The position numbers were made by a program, and so were the translations under genes. From Segetibacter sp. (GTDB lineage: Bacteria > Bacteroidota > Bacteroidia > Chitinophagales > Chitinophagaceae), in contig JAQBNO010000162.1 of the NCBI GenBank assembly GCA_028288485.1, forward strand, positions 1 to 45,233: a DNA stretch of 45,233 bases. The letters run 5' to 3'. Under the pieces are notes generated by a model. The model worked only from the letters and a program-made list of their open reading frames with translations. It was not told the origin of the DNA and did no database searches. Shown here in pieces: positions 9,471-18,570 of this stretch. Each line of letters starts with the position of its first letter. Position 1 is the first letter of the stretch.

Positions 9471-12203
9471 ATGGCTACCAACTGGAAATTATCTTTAAAA
9501 TTAGTCTTAGCCCTTTCTGTTGTTATTCTTATAGGCATCTTTTCTACCAACAGGCGCTTTGGTTTTTTTCGCGACGATGTAAATCCTAAAGTTCAGAAGC
9601 TTAAGCTGCAACCGAATTTCAAAGCAGAACATTTATATAGTCCTTCAGAGGCTGGTAATGGATCGTGGGTAGCAATGTGCTTTGATGATAAAGGCAGAAT
9701 GATTACCTCCGATCAATACGGATATCTATATCGCCTTACCATTCCACCGATTGGTGCAGATACCAACACCAATAAAATCAAAGTAGAAAAACTTGAAATT
9801 GTCATGGAGGGAGACACCTCCTCCAGTAAGATAAAAATGGGCTTTGCCCATGGCTTATTGTATGCCTTCAACAGTTTGTACGTGATGGTTAACAATAACC
9901 CGAATGCAGTAATGAATAGAAACAGCGGCCTTTACAGGTTGCAGGATATGAATAACGACGATCAATTCGATAAAATTACTTTACTGAAAAACCTGGTAAC
10001 ACCGGGCGGAGAGCACGGACCTCATAGCATCGTATTGGCTCCTGATAAAAAGTCTATTTATGTAATAGCCGGCAATCATACCGATGCTCCCGAGATGAAT
10101 TCGTACCGTCTGCCAAAAACATGGAAGGAAGACAATTTATTTCCATTAATAAAAGATCCCAATGGTCATGCCAACGATATTTATGCTCCCGGAGGTTGGA
10201 TTGCACACATAAATCCTGAAGGAACAAACTGGGAGTTAGTTAGTGCAGGCTATAGAAATCCTTTTGATATTGCTTTTAATGAGGATGACGAACTGTTTAC
10301 TTATGATGCCGATATGGAATGGGATTTTGGTATGCCGTGGTACAGGCCTACCCGCATTAATCATGTTACAAGCGGAAGCGAATATGGATGGCGCACAGGT
10401 AACAGCAAATGGTCGGCAACTTACCCTGATAATTTGCCTGCAGTTCTAAACATCGGCCAGGGATCTCCAACCAGCCTGACAAGCGGAAAGGATGCACGGT
10501 TCCCGGAAAAATATCGCCGTTCTCTTTTTGCTTTCGATTGGAGTTTCGGGATTATTTATTCAATCTTACTACGTCCTGAAGGCTCTTCTTATAAGGCTGA
10601 CGCAGAAGTATTTGTTTCCGGCACACCTTTGCCTGTAACTGATGGCGTTGTTGGCCCCGACGGTGCTCTTTATTTCCTTACCGGAGGTCGCAGGCTTGAT
10701 TCAGATATGTACCGCGTTTATTATGGCGATAACAATACACCCACTCCTCCGCTAACTTCCCGTTTAACAGCCGCGCAGAAACAGGCGCAGAACACAAGGA
10801 AACAACTGGAGAAATTTCATGAAGGTGCAAACCCCCAGGCTTTAATTACTGCATGGCCCCATTTGAAAAACCCTGATCGTTTTATCCGCTACGCTGCCCG
10901 TATTGCAGTAGAACACCAACCGGTAAGCGAGTGGCAGGAGAAGGCATTATCAGAAAAAGACCCACAGATCTTAACCCAGGCTATGATAGCATTGGCACGT
11001 TGCGGAACCGCGGACCTCGAGCCAGGAATGATAAATGCATTAGCATCGATTAATTTTACTGCATTACCCGTTTCTCAAAAAATAGATGTTGTAAGAGCCT
11101 TTGAATTAATCGTGTTGCGTATGGGAAAACCGGAAGGCGCTGCTTATACAAAAATGATCTCTTACCTGAACCCTCATTTCCCGGCCACAACCCATGAATT
11201 AAACCGGATATTAAGTAAAGTTTTGGTACATGTAGATGCTCCCCAGGCCGTAACAAAAACAATGGCATTAATGGCTACTGTTAAAGATAACGAGGAGTCG
11301 GCAGGTCAAAAAACCTTTACCAGTTCGGCAGACCTTGTCGCTCGTCACCCGATGTACGGACTGGATATTGCCGGTATGCTTGCCAAAACACCTCCGGCCG
11401 AAAAAATTTATTATTTAACCATATTAAGTGAGGCTAAAAAAGGTTGGACCCCGTTACTACGTGAAAAGTATTTTAAGTTTTTCAATACTGCTTTCAGCTA
11501 TAAGGGAGGAAATAGCTATATCGGTTTTATCGAAAAGGCCAGGAAAATGGCCCTTGCAAATGTTCCTAAAGAAAAAATGGAACACTTCAATACTGTTTCA
11601 GGAAACTCTTTAGTAATAACGAATGGAAGAAGGACGACTGTTGTTGGTAATCCAAAAGGTCCCGGAAGAGATTGGAAAATAGAAGATGCCCTTGCGGTGG
11701 TTAATAGCGACTCAACAGACCGAAATTTTGCCCAGGGAAAAATGTTGTTCAGTGCCACTCTTTGTGCCACTTGTCATAGTATGAGAGGCGAAGGCGGTGG
11801 TGCAGTAGGCCCCGACCTTACCCAATTAGGCACCCGTTTCTCTAACAGGGATATACTTGAATCTATCATTTTACCTAGTAAAGTAATATCTGATCAATAT
11901 GCGGCTACCGATTTTAAAATGAAAGACGGTAGTACTATAACAGGGAGGCTCAAAAACGAAGAAAATGGTAAATATTATATTTCAATGAATCCATTTGCGC
12001 CTCAATCGCTTCAAACAATTTTAAAGAAAGATGTTGTAGCCACAAAAATGTCTGAGGTATCTATTATGTATCCCGGAACAATCAACAGGTTAAATAAGGA
12101 GGAGCTAAAAGATTTAATGGCCTACCTGACTTCGGGGGCAAATAAAAATCACGAGGTATATAAACCAAAAGCAAACAAGCAGGCAACAGCATCGTCAAAA
12201 TAA
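9471..12203 (+). CDS. Membrane-anchored beta-propeller (sorbosone-dehydrogenase-like) protein with C-terminal cytochrome c domain
   Basis: 910 residues. An N-terminal hydrophobic segment (about 7-25) exports or anchors it. Residues of about 40-420 form a glucose/sorbosone-dehydrogenase-like beta-propeller (GGEHGPHSIVLAPD, AGYRNPFDIAFN, PVTDGVVGPDGALYFLTGG). About 440-700 is alpha-helical and HEAT-like. The last ~150 residues are a heme-binding domain with CATCH (C765, C768, H769) followed by GGGAVGPDLTQLGTRF, as in the planctomycete-type heme-binding family. Such proteins are proposed periplasmic sugar oxidoreductases that pass electrons to the respiratory chain. It opens the sugar locus, so a role in sugar oxidation or in taking electrons from it is inferred. 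Confidence 0.88.
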   Translation: MATNWKLSLKLVLALSVVILIGIFSTNRRFGFFRDDVNPKVQKLKLQPNFKAEHLYSPSEAGNGSWVAMCFDDKGRMITSDQYGYLYRLTIPPIGADTNTNKIKVEKLEIVMEGDTSSSKIKMGFAHGLLYAFNSLYVMVNNNPNAVMNRNSGLYRLQDMNNDDQFDKITLLKNLVTPGGEHGPHSIVLAPDKKSIYVIAGNHTDAPEMNSYRLPKTWKEDNLFPLIKDPNGHANDIYAPGGWIAHINPEGTNWELVSAGYRNPFDIAFNEDDELFTYDADMEWDFGMPWYRPTRINHVTSGSEYGWRTGNSKWSATYPDNLPAVLNIGQGSPTSLTSGKDARFPEKYRRSLFAFDWSFGIIYSILLRPEGSSYKADAEVFVSGTPLPVTDGVVGPDGALYFLTGGRRLDSDMYRVYYGDNNTPTPPLTSRLTAAQKQAQNTRKQLEKFHEGANPQALITAWPHLKNPDRFIRYAARIAVEHQPVSEWQEKALSEKDPQILTQAMIALARCGTADLEPGMINALASINFTALPVSQKIDVVRAFELIVLRMGKPEGAAYTKMISYLNPHFPATTHELNRILSKVLVHVDAPQAVTKTMALMATVKDNEESAGQKTFTSSADLVARHPMYGLDIAGMLAKTPPAEKIYYLTILSEAKKGWTPLLREKYFKFFNTAFSYKGGNSYIGFIEKARKMALANVPKEKMEHFNTVSGNSLVITNGRRTTVVGNPKGPGRDWKIEDALAVVNSDSTDRNFAQGKMLFSATLCATCHSMRGEGGGAVGPDLTQLGTRFSNRDILESIILPSKVISDQYAATDFKMKDGSTITGRLKNEENGKYYISMNPFAPQSLQTILKKDVVATKMSEVSIMYPGTINRLNKEELKDLMAYLTSGANKNHEVYKPKANKQATASSK

Positions 12204-12252
12204 TCTCAACTATAACAGGTAAATTTTCTTAAAGCTCAATATTCAGACGTAA

Positions 12253-12280
12253 GTACAAGTGAGTGACACAACGATGTTGA
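12253..12280 (+). repeat. Interspersed repeat, subtype A, left arm of an inverted pair
   Basis: Same 28 bases as the copy at 7833-7860. Faces the reverse copy at 12426-12449. Confidence 0.92.
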
Positions 12281-12425
12281 CGGAAGTTGCTGCGCCTGTC
12301 CCCAAAAAAATCTTAAACATATGATTCCTTTACAACCATTCTTTAATTCGTACACTGGCTAGCCGGTCGTAATTATTGTAATTGAGTTGGAAGTTTTGTT
12401 TACCGGCAAGTGGTTTTCATAGCGT

Positions 12426-12449
12426 CATCGTTGTGTCACTCACTTGTAC
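12426..12449 (-). repeat. Interspersed repeat, subtype A, right arm of an inverted pair
   Basis: Reverse complement of the first 24 bases of the copy at 12253, with no mismatch. Confidence 0.92.
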
Positions 12450-12505
12450 GACAGGTTCTTTATTGCCAAAACTGACACAACAATATCAAAAGGAGAACAG
12501 GTTCA

Positions 12506-13561
12506 ATGCATCAAAACTGGAGCGACAAAATTTCTAATTCTGCGCAACTTGGCGGTATAGAAACGTACGTAATTGATAATGGGCCGGGCCGGGGAACACG
12601 AATAGCATGGATCAACACCGGATCGGGACTTCGGTTTAAAGTGGTAATTGACCGGGCAATGGATATAGCAGATGCCTTTTATAACCGACACAGCCTCGCC
12701 TGGTTAAGTCATGGCGGCATAACTGCCCCCGAGCCTTTTTCGAATAAGGGATTAGATTGGCTGAAGACATTTGGTGGTGGATTATTTACTACTTGCGGCC
12801 TGGACCACGTTGGCGGGCCCGAAGGGGATGAATACGGAGAGCGTGGTTTGCACGGACAAATAAGTAACATTAGTGCAGAGCTAGAATCTATAATTCAACC
12901 TGACCCTTTAGCCGGTAAAATGGAAATGAGTATTACCGGAACAATGAAACAAAGCACCGTACTCGGGCCCAACCTGGAGCTGAGACGAACAATATCTGCA
13001 ACATTAGGACAGTCAAAAATACGAATACACGATGAAGTGATAAACCGTGGTAATACAGTGGCCCCGCACATGCTGCTTTATCATTTCAATTTTGGCTGGC
13101 CCTTAGTTGACGAAGGAACGAATATTACCTGGCAGGGCGAATGGAAACCACGCGAAGGCAATAGCAATAAGATCTTCAGGGAAGGAAATGATTTTCATAA
13201 ATGTATTGCGCCGTTACCTGAGCATAGTGGGGGAGGAGAAGAAGCTGCATTTATTGATATTATACCCGATAGTTCAGGATGGTGTACCTGTGGACTTCAT
13301 AACGCTGAAATCGGGCTCGCTCTTTCATTACGGTTTCAAAAAAAGCAATTACCCTGGTTAACCAACTGGCAACATTGGGGTAAAGGTGAATACGTCACAG
13401 GGCTTGAGCCTGGAACAAATCCTCCCGTGGGCCAGGCAAAAGCGAGGGAGCAACAAGAGCTGATCTTTTTAGCACCCGGTGAAACAAGGACGTATGACCT
13501 GGAAGTTGATGTGTTGGAAAATCATAAAAAAATAACTGAATTTCCGGAAAATAAAATGTAG
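12506..13561 (+). CDS. DUF4432 / aldose 1-epimerase-family protein
   Basis: 351 residues, with the galactose-mutarotase-like beta-sandwich pattern of the DUF4432 family: VIDRAMDIADAFYNRHSLAWLSHGG, the GGGLFTTCGLDHVGGP region (about 90-105), RGLHGQISN and the late GLEPGTNPPVGQ. The family is related to aldose 1-epimerases that interconvert sugar anomers. Substrate is unknown. No signal peptide, so cytosolic. Unusually for this phylum, a purine-rich AAAGGAGAACAGG precedes the ATG by about 5-15 bases and supports the start. Placed between the propeller-cytochrome gene and susC, it probably handles the imported sugar. Confidence 0.85.
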   Translation: MHQNWSDKISNSAQLGGIETYVIDNGPGRGTRIAWINTGSGLRFKVVIDRAMDIADAFYNRHSLAWLSHGGITAPEPFSNKGLDWLKTFGGGLFTTCGLDHVGGPEGDEYGERGLHGQISNISAELESIIQPDPLAGKMEMSITGTMKQSTVLGPNLELRRTISATLGQSKIRIHDEVINRGNTVAPHMLLYHFNFGWPLVDEGTNITWQGEWKPREGNSNKIFREGNDFHKCIAPLPEHSGGGEEAAFIDIIPDSSGWCTCGLHNAEIGLALSLRFQKKQLPWLTNWQHWGKGEYVTGLEPGTNPPVGQAKAREQQELIFLAPGETRTYDLEVDVLENHKKITEFPENKM

Positions 13562-13615
13562 ATAATTAAAAACGCTTTTAATGCAAACTCCTGTAAAATG
13601 TTCCCCAAGAAGAGT

Positions 13616-13646
13616 GTTGGCACGGGGACAGTCAATAGTACGTTTG
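13616..13646 (+). promoter_or_regulatory. Putative Bacteroidota promoter of susC-susD
   Basis: TACGTTTG (13639-13646) fits the -7 consensus TAnnTTTG. GTTG (13616-13619) lies 19 bp upstream, the usual spacing of the -33 element. Predicted transcription starts near 13653, giving about 100 bases of leader before susC. Confidence 0.5.
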
Positions 13647-13750
13647 GCGCCAACATAATCCATTTTTTGTATAGCCCAAAAAACAGAAAACAATGAACCC
13701 AAAACGCATTAATCTATTAATGTATTTCTAACGCAGATCGCTTGTCAATT

Positions 13751-16700
13751 ATGAAAAAAATTATACTGAAAAAGATAAAGTACCTGTGTGTACTTTACCT
13801 GGTGCTACTCTCCTCAACCGGAGCATGGGCACAAGCCAACATTAGAGGAAAAATTACCGACGAGAAAGGCGCGGGCCTTTCCGGTGTATCCATTCTACTT
13901 AAAGGTACAGGCAATGGTACGGGCACCGATGCAAACGGCGACTTTGCCATTAGCGTGCCAGGTGGAACGGGCACACTGGTTATTTCGAGTGTCGGTTATG
14001 GCTCTATGGAAGTAGCCATCAATAACCGAAATACCATAAATGTAACTTTAGCTGCTGATATCAGATCGTTGGAAAACGTGGTGGTGGTAGGTTATGGCAG
14101 CCAGTTAAAGAGAGAAGTTACCGGGGCAGTGCAAACAATTAACAGTAAAGAGTTAAAAGACTTGCCGGTGTCGCAGATAGGCCAAAAACTGCAGGGGCGT
14201 TTAGCTGGTGTTCAAATTAACCAGACAACAGGAAAGCCAGGCCAGGGTATGAATATTAGAATTCGCGGTCAGTTGTCTGTATCTGCAGGTAGCGATCCTT
14301 TGTATGTTGTTGACGGTTTTCCTCTTACAGGAAATATAGGTGCTATTAACCCTGATGAGATAGAAACTATCTCAATACTAAAGGATGCCGCTTCTACCTC
14401 GCTGTACGGATCCAGGGCAGCCAATGGTGTTGTTTTAATAACCACCAAAAAAGGGAGAAAAGGCCAAACGAATATGAGTTTCAACACTTTTGTGGGAACC
14501 CAGCATGTACCCATGCGTGGCAGGGTAAAAATGATGGATGCCGTTGAATTTGCACAATTCAAAAAGGAATACTATCAAGATGCAGGACAAGCTGTACCTG
14601 TTGAATTTCAAAACCCATCTCAGTATGAAGGCAAGAACAACGACTGGTACGGAGCATTGTTAAGAGATGCACCTTTACAAAGCTATAACCTGACTGTAAC
14701 CTCAAATACCGAGAAGATGAACACCGCATTGGTGGCAGGGGTTTTTGACCAGCAAGGCGTTGTTTTAAATACGAAATACAAAAGATATTCGCTTCGGATG
14801 AACTCAGACTTTTCTGTGTCTGATAAAGTGAAATTAGGTTTTAATATAGCTCCCCAATACGTTTTTGATAATACACCAAGGACGGACGGTGACAGGGGAA
14901 CAGGTATTCTTTTTAATGCCCTGCATACCTGGCCGGTAATGCCTATTTACGATGCAAATGGCCAATTAACCAAGTTTAACCAGTTTCCGGGAAGCACCGG
15001 TAATATTTTTGCTTACCCTAACTGGGTAAGAGCTGCAGAGGAGTTGAAAAATGAGACCAAAACCTACAGCATTATATCAAATGCTTATCTCCAATACCAA
15101 CCTTTTAAGGGGTTGGTTCTGAAGTCTACGATGAATGTTGAATACCAGAACAATAGGTTCTTCTTTTTCAATCCTTCAACCGCTACCAGTCAGATCAATG
15201 TGCCTATACCAACTACGGCCGTTTCGATCAGGCAAAATTCGGAAAGCATGAGTTGGCTGAACGAGAACCTTGCTACATATACAAGAAGCATAGGCGAACA
15301 CAACTTTGAATTGTTGGGCGGATTTACGCAGCAGAAATTTAACCAGAATATTACCCGAATCCAGGCCGACACCTATACAGATGACAGACTTCCTACTATT
15401 CAGTCAGCTGTTAACATAAACAGGGGAGGCAATCCTTCGAATACAAGAAATGATGTAAATGAATGGGGCCTTAACTCTTTTCTTTCCAGGCTGACATATA
15501 ATTTCAAGGGTAAATACTTATTAACTGCGTCGGTCCGTACTGATGGTTCCTCCCGCTTTGGACTTAATAATCGCTGGGGTACTTTCCCATCTGTCTCTGC
15601 AGGATGGGTGATGTCGGATGAAAATTTCTTTCGAAACTCAGGGTCAGTATCTTTTGCAAAATTAAGAGCAAGCTATGGAGTTATTGGGAATAATAACATT
15701 GGTAATTACACTCAGTTTGCTCTTGTAAATAATACTATTAATGCTGTTTTTGGTAATACGGTAGCTACTGGCGCCGTAAGAACTTCGTTAGCCAACCCCA
15801 ACCTTGGCTGGGAAACAACGAAACAAATAGACATCGGGTTAGATTTGGGCTTATTTAACGACAGGATACAGTTTACATACGACTTTTATACTAAAAACAC
15901 TACTAATTTATTGTACAGTGTTCAGGTGCCACAAGAATCAGGATTTACAAACTATAACGACAACATTGGAGAAATTAAATTCTGGGGTCACGAGTTTGCT
16001 GTAACTACAAGAAATACAGAAGGTAAACTCAGGTGGACCACCAATGCAAACATCTCTTTTAACCGCAACAGGGTTTTAGCTCTAGCTGAAGGTATCGACC
16101 GCGTATATGGTCCCGGCGGTTGGCACATTACCCAGGTCGGTCAGCCATTTGGACAATTTTACGGTCTTGTATCGGAAGGGATGTATTTGAACCAGGCAGA
16201 TCTTGACAAGAGTCCAAAAATTCCCGGTCGTTCCACTGTCGGCAGCATAAAAATGAAGGATGTAAATGGAGACGGGCTTATTACGTATGGCGGCGACTTC
16301 GACGACAGGACAATAATAGGATCTCCATTCCCTAAATTTACCTATGGTATTGTTAATACCTTAACTTACGGCAATTTCGATTTTAGCGTTGTCGGTTCCG
16401 GCTCTTACGGCAACCAGCTCTTCGTTAGGCATATCTACAGCACAGCGAACCTGGATGGTGTATTTAACTTGTTGCAGGAAGTGAAATATCGTTTCAGATC
16501 TGTATCTAATCCTGGAAAAGGATTTTTTGGAACAACCGTGGGTGGTGGTAATGTAACCGGTATCGAGAGAGATTGGATCAATAGCCGCTTTGTTGCAGAT
16601 GCGTCTTTCTTTTCCATTAAAAATGTAACCCTCGGCTATAATATCGGTGTAAAAAACAGGGTGTTTAAGTCTGCCCGTGTTTATGGTTCCGTTCAGCAGG

Positions 16701-16855
16701 TATATACATTTACAAATTACTGGGGAGGTCCAAATCCTGAGGTAAGTGGACAGGGAGATGGCAATGGCGACGGCGGTAACTTGGCCCAGGGCGTTGACTT
16801 TTCAAGTTACCCTGTTCCGCGCACGTATACTTTAGGCGTTAACCTTAATTTTTAG
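13751..16855 (+). CDS. SusC/RagA-family TonB-dependent outer-membrane transporter
   Basis: 1034 residues. Signal peptide of about 28 residues ending AWA/AWAQ, then a carboxypeptidase-regulatory-like domain (30-105), the SusC motif VVVGYGSQ (111-118), a plug domain (about 120-240, with LYVVDGFPL and DAASTSLYGSRAANGVVLI) and a 22-strand-type barrel to the C-terminal aromatic residue (GVNLNF). No N-terminal STN domain is present, so it is not the anti-sigma-signalling kind. It imports an oligosaccharide or glycoside with the SusD lid across the outer membrane. I chose ATG at 13751; the frame also allows an upstream TTG at 13742. SusD follows 48 bp downstream. Confidence 0.96.
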   Translation: MKKIILKKIKYLCVLYLVLLSSTGAWAQANIRGKITDEKGAGLSGVSILLKGTGNGTGTDANGDFAISVPGGTGTLVISSVGYGSMEVAINNRNTINVTLAADIRSLENVVVVGYGSQLKREVTGAVQTINSKELKDLPVSQIGQKLQGRLAGVQINQTTGKPGQGMNIRIRGQLSVSAGSDPLYVVDGFPLTGNIGAINPDEIETISILKDAASTSLYGSRAANGVVLITTKKGRKGQTNMSFNTFVGTQHVPMRGRVKMMDAVEFAQFKKEYYQDAGQAVPVEFQNPSQYEGKNNDWYGALLRDAPLQSYNLTVTSNTEKMNTALVAGVFDQQGVVLNTKYKRYSLRMNSDFSVSDKVKLGFNIAPQYVFDNTPRTDGDRGTGILFNALHTWPVMPIYDANGQLTKFNQFPGSTGNIFAYPNWVRAAEELKNETKTYSIISNAYLQYQPFKGLVLKSTMNVEYQNNRFFFFNPSTATSQINVPIPTTAVSIRQNSESMSWLNENLATYTRSIGEHNFELLGGFTQQKFNQNITRIQADTYTDDRLPTIQSAVNINRGGNPSNTRNDVNEWGLNSFLSRLTYNFKGKYLLTASVRTDGSSRFGLNNRWGTFPSVSAGWVMSDENFFRNSGSVSFAKLRASYGVIGNNNIGNYTQFALVNNTINAVFGNTVATGAVRTSLANPNLGWETTKQIDIGLDLGLFNDRIQFTYDFYTKNTTNLLYSVQVPQESGFTNYNDNIGEIKFWGHEFAVTTRNTEGKLRWTTNANISFNRNRVLALAEGIDRVYGPGGWHITQVGQPFGQFYGLVSEGMYLNQADLDKSPKIPGRSTVGSIKMKDVNGDGLITYGGDFDDRTIIGSPFPKFTYGIVNTLTYGNFDFSVVGSGSYGNQLFVRHIYSTANLDGVFNLLQEVKYRFRSVSNPGKGFFGTTVGGGNVTGIERDWINSRFVADASFFSIKNVTLGYNIGVKNRVFKSARVYGSVQQVYTFTNYWGGPNPEVSGQGDGNGDGGNLAQGVDFSSYPVPRTYTLGVNLNF

Positions 16856-16903
16856 GAACAGAGTTTACATAAATCATTTTCTAACATTCTTAGTCATTAT
16901 AAA

Positions 16904-18418
16904 ATGAAAGCAAAAATTATAATTTCGGGGCTGATCGGCTTTGTTCTAACAGGTTGTTCTAAAAACCTGGACGTACTTCCCGAGACGGCTTTGAGTTCAA
17001 ATGTCTTTTTCAAAACCGAGATAGAGTTCAAACAAGCGATCAATGGGGCCTATGTTCCTCTCAGGACTATCTATAACGATCGCGACTGGCTATTAGGTGA
17101 AATGCATTCCGACAACACGTATTACTTTCGTAACATCCTTTTCGGAGCTACAGAACAGCAGGAGAACCTTGCCGATTTTAGTATACCTACTGCTAATGGT
17201 ATTACAACCAACACCCACGTTCGCGACGAATACCGCGCACTTTACCAGATCGTAGCACGTGCAAACGAGATCCTGGCTCAAATTGATCCAGTAGATTTTG
17301 ATGCCGTCTCGAAAGCCAACTTAAAAGGACAAGCACAATTTCTGCGCGCCTTTGCGTACTTTAAATTGGTGCAGTATTTTGGAAAGGTTCCCTTGCATTT
17401 AACACCAGTTACCAATCGGCAGGAAGCCCCGGCGCAACTTGGATCGGTTGAGGACCTGTACAAGCAGATTGAAACTGACGCAAAAGCCGCAGCACAATCG
17501 TTGCCACTAAAATCAAAACAGGATGCCGGAAGGGTGACTTCAGGTGCAGCCAAAACGTTACTCGGTAATGTTTATATCGTTCAGAAAAAATGGCCTGAAG
17601 CGGAAGCTCTTTTGAAGGAAGTTGTAACCAGCGGCGAGTATGATCTCATGCCCGACTATAGCAATGCGTTTTCAGGAACCAACAGTAATAAAAATAACAA
17701 AGAGTCCGTCTTTGAAGTACAGTTTATGGAAGGATCTGCAGGCTACAACGGAACTTTAATTTACAACTTTCTACCTCGTCCGATGACTGCAGCGGAACTG
17801 GCGCCTATTACTGGTGTTGCAAATCCGCAGGCACTTTCGGGTGAAGGAAATAACGCACCCACCCCTGATATCATTGCTGCTTATGAAACCGGTGATAAAA
17901 GAAAAGATGCTTCTATTGCATATGTTACATTAAGTTCAAGCTTGAGGGAAAATAAAGTGTTTCCTTACATCAAGAAATTTGCTTTCCCCCATGCTACATT
18001 TAATAATACAGGTAATAACTGGCCGGTTTACAGGTATGCCGAAGTTTTGTTATTCCTCGCCGAAGCGCTGAACGAACAGAATAAGGGGGGAGAAGCGTTG
18101 CCCCATTTAAATAAGGTAAGAGACAGGGCCTTTGGTGCAGGTGTATCTCCGGTAACAACCACAGGCCAGGCAGAGTTGCGCGATATTATCATGCGCGAAA
18201 GAAGAGTTGAATTAGCGTTCGAAAACAAACGCTGGCACGATCTCGTAAGAACTGGTAAGGCGGTTGAAGTGATTACTGCTTATGGAAGTAGAGTTAAAGC
18301 AAACCCCCAGGCTTACTATTACCCGAATGGTGCCGTTCCTCCTAATAATGCCTTCACTAATATAACCTTAACCTACGGCCTTCCTGCAGACGAGGCTGCT
18401 TTAAGTCCCTATTTTTAG
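16904..18418 (+). CDS. SusD/RagB-family nutrient-binding outer-membrane lipoprotein
   Basis: 504 residues. Lipoprotein signal with lipobox VLTGC (Cys18). The N-terminal SusD-like helical region has LRAFAYFKLVQYFGKVPL, and the C-terminal RagB/SusD domain has the typical IIMRERRVELAFENKRWHDLVRTG run (split here between residues about 425-450). SusD proteins cap the SusC barrel and bind the glycan at the cell surface. It is 48 bp after susC and followed by a strong terminator, so susC-susD form a transcription unit. The ligand cannot be inferred from the sequence. Confidence 0.96.
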   Translation: MKAKIIISGLIGFVLTGCSKNLDVLPETALSSNVFFKTEIEFKQAINGAYVPLRTIYNDRDWLLGEMHSDNTYYFRNILFGATEQQENLADFSIPTANGITTNTHVRDEYRALYQIVARANEILAQIDPVDFDAVSKANLKGQAQFLRAFAYFKLVQYFGKVPLHLTPVTNRQEAPAQLGSVEDLYKQIETDAKAAAQSLPLKSKQDAGRVTSGAAKTLLGNVYIVQKKWPEAEALLKEVVTSGEYDLMPDYSNAFSGTNSNKNNKESVFEVQFMEGSAGYNGTLIYNFLPRPMTAAELAPITGVANPQALSGEGNNAPTPDIIAAYETGDKRKDASIAYVTLSSSLRENKVFPYIKKFAFPHATFNNTGNNWPVYRYAEVLLFLAEALNEQNKGGEALPHLNKVRDRAFGAGVSPVTTTGQAELRDIIMRERRVELAFENKRWHDLVRTGKAVEVITAYGSRVKANPQAYYYPNGAVPPNNAFTNITLTYGLPADEAALSPYF

Positions 18419-18437
18419 TGGCAAAAAATATTAGTAT

Positions 18438-18484
18438 CTACACCAACGAAAAGAGTGATTCTCTGTTTCGTTGGTGTAGTTTTA
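18438..18484 (+). terminator. Rho-independent terminator after susD
   Basis: CTACACCAACGAAA (18438-18451) pairs perfectly with TTTCGTTGGTGTAG (18466-18479). The loop contains a further AGAG/CTCT pair. TTTT follows. It begins 19 bp after the susD stop, so the downstream genes need read-through or their own promoter. Confidence 0.9.
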
Positions 18485-18570
18485 AGCTGTACTTGTTTGC
18501 CTTAGCTTAAATAGCGATGGTAAAAGATCAACTCTGATAATTTAAGTTCGAAAATTTAAAATCTATTTTA

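Larger units (their letters stand above)
12204..12505. other. Intergenic gap filled by an inverted repeat pair
   Basis: Two oppositely oriented copies of the interspersed repeat (12253-12280 and 12426-12449) bracket about 145 bp of unrelated sequence. There is no gene. The spacing looks like a small MITE or REP pair. Confidence 0.7.
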
